Source: Bdellovibrio sp.
Lineage (GTDB): Bacteria; Myxococcota; SpSt-1050
Direction of reading: 5' to 3'
Length of the DNA: 9,225 nt
Assembly: GCA_020725805.1 (NCBI GenBank)
Contig: DYEF01000075.1
Location: forward strand, 1-9,225
The number at the start of each line of letters is the position of its first letter. Position 1 is the stretch's first letter. Both the position numbers and the translations under genes were made by a program. The notes beneath the pieces were generated by a model. That model was not told the DNA's origin. It was given only the letters and a program-made list of their open reading frames with translations, and made no database searches. Below, piece by piece: positions 1-5,514 of the stretch.

Positions 1-294
1 AACCGATATTTTTTACAGCAGAAACCCATAAATCTCATTAGTTGAATGAAATACAGATTAAATTTTTATTCTCCTGCTGGATTAATCCTGATTTTTTTAC
101 CAGAGAAACACTAAAAAAACATTACATCGCAAAATGCTTATTAAAAATTCATATCAGACCAATAAGTTCAGCCCTATATCAGCCGGTCTCCATCTAAGCA
201 GGGTATCTCCTTAATGCCGTCTGATTATCTTATTCAAGGTTCAGGAATATCTTGCATAAAAATCAGTTTTTAACTATATAAATACATACCGGCA
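1..294. other. Left-edge region without a supportable gene
   Basis: This AT-rich stretch precedes the membrane-protein gene. Every reading frame is broken within a few dozen codons, and none of the short frames has a convincing ribosome binding site. A 10-bp perfect palindrome (GGATTAATCC, 79-88) is followed by seven T residues, but its possible stem is only 3-4 bp with almost no loop, so I do not call a terminator. A promoter-like pair near its right end is listed separately. I see no tRNA-like or riboswitch-like fold. Confidence 0.5.
252..282 (+). promoter_or_regulatory. Possible promoter for the interrupted membrane-protein gene
   Basis: TTGCAT at 252-257 is followed after 17 bases by TATATA at 275-280; the overlapping TATAAA at 277-282 gives a 19-base spacer. 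The -10 match is fair and the -35 match is weak (only TTG). Transcription would start about ten bases before the ATG at 295. That fits the lack of a Shine-Dalgarno sequence there and would make the mRNA nearly leaderless. AT-rich DNA produces such pairs by chance, so this is a tentative call. Confidence 0.25.
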
Positions 295-1191
295 ATGAAA
301 AAAGAGTTAGGTGAAAAGTTAAATCTGAGCGAGTTATTATACGATATCGGAATTATGGTCTCTCAGTTTATCTATTCTCTGCTATCCGGCAGATGATTAT
401 TTACCGACATACTCAGCAATACCGGACTTATCGTAACCGTCTTCTGTGTAAGCCTGTTTTTCACTTATTATCTATCAAGACTTGCTAAAAGTTTCAAATC
501 CCATGCAAAACAGAGATATACAAGCCTGCTATACCTGTCTGTCTATATATCATACTTCGTCATAGGGACGATAATCGCCGGCGGAATTTATCTGTACCTT
601 AAACATTTCAGCTTTATTACCATCGAAGATGAAACCATAGAGACGATACTCATTATAAGCTCTATCCTTCTGGTTATTACCGGTTTTTCGGCAGGGGTTA
701 ATATTGCCACAGGATTTATTCTCTTCTGCCTTTTCTCTTTCATCTACATCTGGTTCGTGGGGATATTCTTCTTTTTCTCGTATCTGGTGAATACCTGTTC
801 TCCCTGTATACCGCCGTTCATATTCAAGACAGCCGGATTTATATTTATGTTTGGCTTCCCGATAGCGACCGCTCTCTCATTCTACAAACTGATTGATAAT
901 TATGGAGACAGAATTGAAAAGATAAAATCAGCACTGATCTTTGCAACAAACAGCCAGACATTTAAAATCCTCTCAGCGATGTTTTCCTCCTTTATCTTCA
1001 ATCTCTGGGCGGAATTATTCTACGGAATAGTCCTGAATCAGATTCAGAGCGGATTGGGCAGAGTTGCCTATCTTATCTTCTCAGGTGTAATCCCTGTCAG
1101 AATATTTCTTCTTTTAGAGCCGCCTTTCAAGTTAATAAATTTCATATTCGGAATCTTTGCAGTAATCTTATTTCTGACAAGGTGCTACTGA
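295..1191 (+). pseudogene. Polytopic membrane protein gene interrupted by an in-frame TGA
   Basis: Read from the ATG at 295, the frame is open to the TGA at 1189-1191 except for a single TGA at codon 34 (394-396). The whole would be 298 codons. Both sides of the stop have the character of one protein: a polar, amphipathic N-terminus (about residues 1-40) and then roughly eight hydrophobic segments (about 43-61, 78-102, 115-135, 137-163, 176-196 and three more toward the C-terminus). A CxxC pair (C168, C171) lies in the loop after the fourth segment. No ATG, GTG or TTG in this frame occurs between the stop and 757, so a simple restart would lose half the protein. An upstream in-frame TAA at 271-273 limits the start to 295 or later. 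One change of TGG to TGA (Trp34) would explain everything; selenocysteine or an assembly error are alternatives. I do not recognise the family. The gene converges on the DUF4349 gene with a 4-bp gap. Confidence 0.6.
757..1191 (+). CDS. Intact 3' portion of the interrupted membrane protein
   Basis: This is the longest uninterrupted part of the 295-1191 gene, starting at a GTG that is codon 155 of the full frame. It gives 144 residues with about four or five membrane-spanning stretches and the CxxC motif near its N-terminus. The GTG has no Shine-Dalgarno sequence and sits in the middle of a hydrophobic segment (…YIWFVGIFF…), so it is a poor candidate for a true start. It is listed because an automatic annotation would probably report only this piece. 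I think the biologically meaningful unit is the longer frame. Confidence 0.35.
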   Translation: MGIFFFFSYLVNTCSPCIPPFIFKTAGFIFMFGFPIATALSFYKLIDNYGDRIEKIKSALIFATNSQTFKILSAMFSSFIFNLWAELFYGIVLNQIQSGLGRVAYLIFSGVIPVRIFLLLEPPFKLINFIFGIFAVILFLTRCY

Positions 1192-1195
1192 ATAC

Positions 1196-2071
1196 CTACT
1201 CTGTCTTTTCTCTCTTTTTCCTGCGGTATCTTACAATCTTTACAATCCCGTATACAATAAGCGCCCACGGGAGTATCCCCGCCGCTATCAGGACAAATAT
1301 TCCTATCGAACCGAAGAAGATCATTCCGAGCTGACGCATTGCCCATATTACCGGATAAAAAACAGATTCCTGCTCGGCAAGCGCAGACTGCGGTTCATAA
1401 ATTGTAACAGTTATCGTCGAAAAATTAATTCTGTTTTTCAGGTATCTGAGTTTTCCCTCAAACTGCTCAATCTGGGTACGGACCTCCACGAGTTTCCCTT
1501 CGACCGAGACGATTTCGGTTAAGGTCGCATTCTTCGTATTCAGAAGATTGAGTAATCTCTCCTCGAGTTTTCTTGCATTCTCAATACGGGTTGTTACATC
1601 TATATACTCCTCTGTAACATCCTCTGTCCATTCCCTCTGCGACCTGACCTCGCCCAGACCTGAAAGGCTCCTGATAACCTGCTTGAACTTTTCGAAAGGG
1701 ACTCTGATCTTGACCGTGCCGTGCATCTTCCCGTCATTCTTCCTGTATGTCTTCGTGTCCTGAATATAACCCGAGTTCTGCTCACAGATGGTCTTGATTT
1801 CATTCTCAGCCTTCTGAAAATCCTTAACAGAGATTTCCATCTCGGCATTGTATATCAGCTGCTGAAGTGTGGTCTTGATGCTGTCCGCATAGGCATCCCT
1901 CGAAGAGGACATCTTGCTCAGATATCCGCCCCCCTCACCGCCAACCGACCTCAACACATCCACAGACGAATCCATACGCATAAGTGGTTCTGCTGCCCTC
2001 TTCTCGGAACAGGCAAAGGTAAAAACCAGTGTGAGAGCAAGCGTACATACCACAACTGAATTTCTTTTCAT
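1196..2071 (-). CDS. DUF4349 domain-containing putative lipoprotein
   Basis: The 291-residue protein starts with a lipoprotein signal peptide (two basic residues, a hydrophobic core, FTFA before Cys21). A short Gly/Ser-rich spacer leads into a DUF4349 domain from about residue 70 to the end. Family hallmarks are visible: an opening strand around IYNAEMEI (73-80), a GYI turn at 101-103, VPFEKF at 125-130, a GLGEV turn at 138-142, then DVTEEYIDV and a long charged helical hairpin (about 160-210) probably forming a coiled coil, and a closing strand with STITVTIYE. One membrane-spanning segment (about 251-279) precedes a very basic C-terminal tail, as is usual in this family. The molecular function of DUF4349 proteins is unknown; an envelope location is expected. 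It is the last gene of the kinase operon, 14 bp after the acyl-CoA synthetase. Its Shine-Dalgarno region (2078-2086) touches the upstream gene's TAG, suggesting translational coupling. Confidence 0.93.
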   Translation of the reverse strand: MKRNSVVVCTLALTLVFTFACSEKRAAEPLMRMDSSVDVLRSVGGEGGGYLSKMSSSRDAYADSIKTTLQQLIYNAEMEISVKDFQKAENEIKTICEQNSGYIQDTKTYRKNDGKMHGTVKIRVPFEKFKQVIRSLSGLGEVRSQREWTEDVTEEYIDVTTRIENARKLEERLLNLLNTKNATLTEIVSVEGKLVEVRTQIEQFEGKLRYLKNRINFSTITVTIYEPQSALAEQESVFYPVIWAMRQLGMIFFGSIGIFVLIAAGILPWALIVYGIVKIVRYRRKKREKTE

Positions 2072-2085
2072 ATAAAACCCCTCTC

Positions 2086-3885
2086 CTACCTATACATTGC
2101 TTCAACAATATCCGAGTATTTTTTGAGGACCTCTTTTCTCTTCAGCTTGAGTGTCGGTGTAAGTTCCCCTGTTGCCTGTGTAAACTCCTCGGGGAGGAGT
2201 GTAAATCTCTTAATCCGCTCGACCTGAGCAAACCGCTGGTTAGTATCCTCAACTATCTTTTCGTAGAACTTCACGACCTGTTCGTTCTCTATAAGCTCCC
2301 TGTTGCTATCTGCCCTGATTCCCCTCTCCTGTGCCCATACCCGTAAAGCCTCGAAATTCGGCACCAAAAGCATCGTCAGGTATGGCCTTCTGTCACCGAT
2401 TACCATTGCCTGAGAAATAAACCTGCTCGAGAGCATCGCAAATTCGATATTGGCAGGTGTGATATTCTTGCCGCCGGCGGTAATGATAATATTCTTCTTC
2501 CTGTCGGTTATTTTCAGAAAGCCATCGATTATCTCCCCAATATCTCCGGTTTTGAAGAATCCGTCTTCGGTAAAGACCTCTCTGGTCGCCTCTTCATTCT
2601 TGTAATATCCCTTCATCACCTGCGGACCTTTTATCAGGATTTCGCCGTCTTCTGCAATCTTTATCTCGGTATCAATTACCGGCTTGCCCACCGTCCCGAA
2701 CATAAAGTCCCTGAATGTATTTACATTCGTAATCGGCGTGGTCTCAGTAAGCCCGAATCCCTCGTGCACTGTTACACCTATCGCGTGAAAGAATCTGCAT
2801 ATATCCTGCGCAAGCGGTGCACCGCCCGAGACAAAGACCTTTATATTCTCACAGCCTATCGCCGCCTTCAGCTTGTCCAGCACAAGACGCCTTGCAAGCA
2901 TATACTGAGGCAGGAGAGTCAGAGGGAGAGGTCTGCCTGAGACTATGTAATCGACCGCCTTATCCCCCACAGAGATCGCCCAGTAAAAGAGCTTCTTCTT
3001 AAGCGGCGGTGCCTTCTCCACTTTCTCGATAATCCCCGCGTGGATCTTCTCAAAGAGCCTCGGCACACTAACCACAAAGTGCGGTTTTATCTCCTTCATA
3101 TTATCCACAACTGTCTGAATACTCTCGGCATAATGGATTACTGTGCCTGCCTTCATAAGCAGATAATAACCGGCAGTCCTCTCGAGTGAATGGGAGAGAG
3201 GAAGGAAACTGATACTCCTGTCCCCGTCCTCGAATATACCCGGGTGTGAATCGATGGCTTGATAGACATTAGAGAGGAAATTTCTATGTGTAAGCATAAC
3301 TCCCTTCGGAGGACCTGTAGTCCCGCTTGTATAAATCAGGGTAGCGGTATCCTCAAGTGCAATCTTCGCCATTCTTTCGTCAAACTCCTGCTTAGCCTTA
3401 TATGCCTCGCCAATTTTATATGCATCTTCGATATACAGCACATCGGGGTCAGCAGAATTTACCCTGTCGAATATAATAATCTTTTTCAAAAGCGGCAGAT
3501 TCTTCTTTACAGAATAGACCCTGTCAAAGAGTTCCTGATTCGAGACAAGGCATATTCTTGATTCGGAATGCGAAAGTATATATTCACACTCCTGTGCCGA
3601 GTTTGTGGCATAGATCGGGACATCTACGGCACCAACTGAGAGGGCCGCCAGATCCGAAATTACCCACTCGGGCCTGTTAGGGGAGAATATGGCCACCTTA
3701 TCCTGAGGGTTAATCCCCATACTTATCAGCGCAAGACCCAGATTTCTGACCCTCCCGGTCACCTCTGTGTATGAAAGATATTTCCACTCACCGTCAGTCT
3801 TTCTTGCCAGAAACGGTTTATCTCCCTTCTCCCTTGCCTTCGCAAAAAACAATTCAGGGACAGATTTTTCCGGAAATGTCAGCAT
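2086..3885 (-). CDS. Long-chain fatty-acid--CoA ligase (FadD15/ACSL type, AMP-forming)
   Basis: A 599-residue member of the ANL adenylate-forming superfamily, full length for the AMP-forming long-chain acyl-CoA synthetases. It is predicted to convert fatty acid, ATP and CoA to acyl-CoA, AMP and PPi in the cytoplasm or at the inner face of the membrane. The phosphate-binding loop YTSGTTGPPKG lies at 185-195. The A5 motif GFGLTET is at 376-382, the ribose-binding TGD at 446-448, the hinge ITDRKKN at 459-465, and the C-terminal catalytic lysine region LTPTLKLKR at 575-583. The HSLERT element at 232-237 and the long C-terminal insertion are typical of the bacterial FadD15 and eukaryotic ACSL branch rather than E. 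coli FadD. No key residue appears to be missing. The start has a perfect AGGAGG at 3893-3898, seven bases before the ATG, and lies 21 bp after the kinase-like gene. Substrate chain length cannot be read from the sequence. Confidence 0.97.
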   Translation of the reverse strand: MLTFPEKSVPELFFAKAREKGDKPFLARKTDGEWKYLSYTEVTGRVRNLGLALISMGINPQDKVAIFSPNRPEWVISDLAALSVGAVDVPIYATNSAQECEYILSHSESRICLVSNQELFDRVYSVKKNLPLLKKIIIFDRVNSADPDVLYIEDAYKIGEAYKAKQEFDERMAKIALEDTATLIYTSGTTGPPKGVMLTHRNFLSNVYQAIDSHPGIFEDGDRSISFLPLSHSLERTAGYYLLMKAGTVIHYAESIQTVVDNMKEIKPHFVVSVPRLFEKIHAGIIEKVEKAPPLKKKLFYWAISVGDKAVDYIVSGRPLPLTLLPQYMLARRLVLDKLKAAIGCENIKVFVSGGAPLAQDICRFFHAIGVTVHEGFGLTETTPITNVNTFRDFMFGTVGKPVIDTEIKIAEDGEILIKGPQVMKGYYKNEEATREVFTEDGFFKTGDIGEIIDGFLKITDRKKNIIITAGGKNITPANIEFAMLSSRFISQAMVIGDRRPYLTMLLVPNFEALRVWAQERGIRADSNRELIENEQVVKFYEKIVEDTNQRFAQVERIKRFTLLPEEFTQATGELTPTLKLKRKEVLKKYSDIVEAMYR

Positions 3886-3906
3886 ACTTTGTCCTCCTTT
3901 TAATAG

Positions 3907-5106
3907 TTAGTTTATACCGCCGGACAATATGATATCTCCCGGCTTTCCGTATTCATCCTTGAACATACTGTAAAAGTCATCCAGTACCTGTTCGAAATCC
4001 TCATACCGCTCATCGATCTTGTCTCTCGTCATTTTGTCAAAAATTTTGTCAATCGCCTCCGGTACGCCCTTTACTATCACTGATGGCAACTGCGACCTCC
4101 TCCCGGGGATCGAGCCGGTGAGCATTTCGTACAATATTATTCCGAGCGAATATATATCACTCTGCTTGATGATATCCTCGTTACCGGAGAGTATCTCCGG
4201 CGGCTGATATGCTATCGACTGTGCACCTATAAAGACCTGAGGAACCTGTGTACCCGGTCTCGCCCTGATTATCCTGTTCATACCGAAATCCGATATCTTG
4301 ATATTGTTCTGGGCCGTAAAGAGGATGTTCTCAGGCTTGAGATTCTGGTGAATAATCCCCTGATTGTGGGCATAATTCAGGCCATAGCATATCTGCAGAA
4401 ATATCTTTATTACCCTCGAGATATCCTCTTCATTCTTTACCCCTATATACTGTCTGAGATTCCCCCGCGGGGCATATTCTGTAATAAAATACGGAACAGT
4501 CGCCTCGAGATTTGCATCGATAATGCTGACTATACAGGGGTGAGAGAGAGATGCCGCGGAGGTGAGTTCGTCCTTGAGTCTGATTACTACCTCACTACGC
4601 TGAATGAAACTGTAATATGAAAAGAGGTCCTTGATTTCCTTGATTGCTACCAGTTGTGATGTAATGGAATGTTTTCCCTTGAATACGCTTCCTACTATTC
4701 CCGAGCCTATCTGTTCCATCTTGACATAACGGGCATCCTGTCTGATAGGCGTGGGTGTAGGCGTCTCCTGAACCTCCTCGATATCCTCCTGTGCATCGAT
4801 TATGACGTTACTGAAGAAGTGCTCTACCTCCTCGATAATCCTTGTACCGGCGGCATCTGCTGCGGCAGCTACTCCCTTGTCAGAGAGAATCACCCTCCCC
4901 TCCTTGAGCAGGACATAGTTGAACTTATTGAGAAACTTGAAATACTCCGGAAATTCAAGGGCAAGATTACCCGAGTAGAGTGCCTTCATATCAGCGAGCG
5001 TACGGCTCCTCCCCTCTCTCTGGTCCCGCATTATCTGTTTGAGTATCTGTGAGATGTCCTGCAACAGTACATCTTTGGAGACTGCGGTATTGTTTTCGGC
5101 AGACAT
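3907..5106 (-). CDS. Serine/threonine protein kinase-like protein, predicted pseudokinase (HQN in place of HRD)
   Basis: The 399-residue protein has an N-terminal domain of about 95 residues with a winged-helix look (helices, then VLLKEGRVILSDKG at 65-78), a Thr/Pro linker (115-120), and a eukaryote-like kinase fold at about 127-380. Visible kinase elements are the glycine loop GSGIVGSV (134-141), VAIK with Lys156, a likely alpha-C Glu180, the DFG motif (273-275), PPE (302-304), the alpha-F Asp317 and Arg367. The catalytic loop, however, reads HQNLKPEN (253-260), so the catalytic Asp of HRD is Asn255 (codon AAT, 4342-4344). This predicts lost or strongly reduced phosphotransfer with ATP binding possibly kept, as in ErbB3, which also has Asn there. 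No membrane segment or PASTA domain is seen, so it is probably cytoplasmic. It is the first gene of an operon with the acyl-CoA ligase and DUF4349 genes. AAGGAG at 5113-5118 supports the start. The N-terminal domain could bind DNA or protein; this is not resolved. Confidence 0.92.
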   Translation of the reverse strand: MSAENNTAVSKDVLLQDISQILKQIMRDQREGRSRTLADMKALYSGNLALEFPEYFKFLNKFNYVLLKEGRVILSDKGVAAAADAAGTRIIEEVEHFFSNVIIDAQEDIEEVQETPTPTPIRQDARYVKMEQIGSGIVGSVFKGKHSITSQLVAIKEIKDLFSYYSFIQRSEVVIRLKDELTSAASLSHPCIVSIIDANLEATVPYFITEYAPRGNLRQYIGVKNEEDISRVIKIFLQICYGLNYAHNQGIIHQNLKPENILFTAQNNIKISDFGMNRIIRARPGTQVPQVFIGAQSIAYQPPEILSGNEDIIKQSDIYSLGIILYEMLTGSIPGRRSQLPSVIVKGVPEAIDKIFDKMTRDKIDERYEDFEQVLDDFYSMFKDEYGKPGDIILSGGIN

Positions 5107-5131
5107 AATTTACTCCTTCTGAGGTTTCTGA

Positions 5132-5143
5132 GATATTAATATC
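5132..5143. promoter_or_regulatory. Perfect 12-bp palindrome over the -10 box (possible operator)
   Basis: GATATTAATATC is its own reverse complement. It lies 26 bp before the kinase start codon and contains the predicted -10 box of the operon. A dimeric repressor bound here would block transcription. It also lies in the spacer shared with the divergent Cys-rich lipoprotein gene. It is all A/T apart from the end bases, so it could be chance. Confidence 0.3.
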
Positions 5144-5164
5144 AGAGGAAAACGACTTTTTCAA
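5136..5164 (-). promoter_or_regulatory. Candidate promoter of the kinase / acyl-CoA ligase / DUF4349 operon
   Basis: On the minus strand, TTGAAA (5159-5164, five of six matches to the sigma-70 -35 consensus) is followed after exactly 17 bases by TATTAA (5136-5141, four of six matches to TATAAT). Transcription would start about 20-25 bases before the kinase start codon, leaving room for its AAGGAG ribosome binding site. This is the best promoter match I found in the window. The match is by eye only. Confidence 0.5.
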
Positions 5165-5227
5165 CAGGATATCACCTTTGGAATTTTATTGTCAAAAATC
5201 AAAATATATGCAAGAAGACAAATTGAG

Positions 5228-5497
5228 ATGAAGAGATATCTCCTGCTAATTGCGATTATCCTTACCTGCGCCTGCAGTGAACCCTGCCTCGACCTTGCCA
5301 ACAGAATATGCGACTGCGAGCCGACTGCCAACAGGAGAAACACCTGCAAGAACACGTTCGTCAGAAACAACCCCGTATCCATTTCGGAAGATGACGAGAA
5401 GAGATGCGAAAAACTTCTCAGGACCTGCAGCTGCGATGCCCTCGAAAAAGGGGATTATCAGGCCTGCGGACTCTCAAAGGCGCCTGTCAGCGAATAA
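5228..5497 (+). CDS. Small Cys-rich putative lipoprotein with duplicated Cys motif
   Basis: I start this gene at the ATG at 5228, giving 89 residues. The in-frame TTG at 5189 would put 13 polar residues before the signal peptide. From 5228 the N-terminus is MKRY, a hydrophobic core, then LTCAC, with Cys16 as the likely lipidated residue. The lipobox is not ideal because Thr is at -3. The mature part has eight further cysteines in two matching sets: C20-x7-C28-x-C30-x9-C40 and C60-x6-C67-x-C69-x10-C80. This looks like an internal duplication of a small helical Cys motif, probably held by disulfides outside the cytoplasm. AAGAAG at 5212-5217 is a moderate ribosome binding site. The gene is divergent from the kinase operon and converges on the GHL10 gene with a 17-bp gap containing seven T residues. 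I know of no defined function; metal binding or a structural role are only possibilities. Confidence 0.72.
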   Translation: MKRYLLLIAIILTCACSEPCLDLANRICDCEPTANRRNTCKNTFVRNNPVSISEDDEKRCEKLLRTCSCDALEKGDYQACGLSKAPVSE

Positions 5498-5514
5498 AAT
5501 ATTTTTTTGCCGGA

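Noticed and set aside
1-43. Start of a minus-strand gene leaving the left edge (ATG near 43)
   Set aside because: Only about 14 codons are inside the window and there is no Shine-Dalgarno sequence.
79-97. GGATTAATCC palindrome followed by T residues as a terminator
   Set aside because: The stem would be 3-4 bp with a 2-4 base loop and low G+C, too weak for an intrinsic terminator.
134-214. 26-codon ORF on the + strand
   Set aside because: It has no ribosome binding site or recognisable features, and ORFs of this size are expected by chance.
385-430. SECIS element for selenocysteine at codon 34
   Set aside because: A 5-bp TCCGG/CCGGA pairing spans the TGA, but the stop lies in its large loop rather than just before the stem as in bacterial SECIS. 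There is no redox motif next to the TGA, so the evidence is not enough.
394-1191. Genome-wide reassignment of TGA to a sense codon
   Set aside because: TGA is the stop of the interrupted gene only, and all other genes end in TAA or TAG. However, roughly 2,500 codons of the other genes contain no in-frame TGA and all their Trp codons are TGG, which is not expected if TGA were reassigned. Reading through 1189 would also extend the protein antisense into the DUF4349 gene.
4669-5052. Plus-strand ORF of 127 codons inside the kinase gene
   Set aside because: It is antisense to the recognisable kinase frame and has no homology-like features or ribosome binding site.
5189-5227. Upstream TTG start for the Cys-rich lipoprotein
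   Set aside because: It would put 13 polar, basic residues before the signal peptide, and no ribosome binding site precedes it.
5161-5382. Minus-strand ORF of 73 codons opposite the Cys-rich lipoprotein
   Set aside because: It overlaps the lipoprotein gene and the kinase promoter, and the + strand frame has a signal peptide and a regular Cys pattern.
5498-5514. T-run between the Cys-rich lipoprotein and GHL10 genes as a terminator
   Set aside because: Seven T residues are present, but the preceding sequence offers only a 3-bp CGC/GCG stem. A GCCG/CGGC pairing on the other strand is followed by A residues rather than T.
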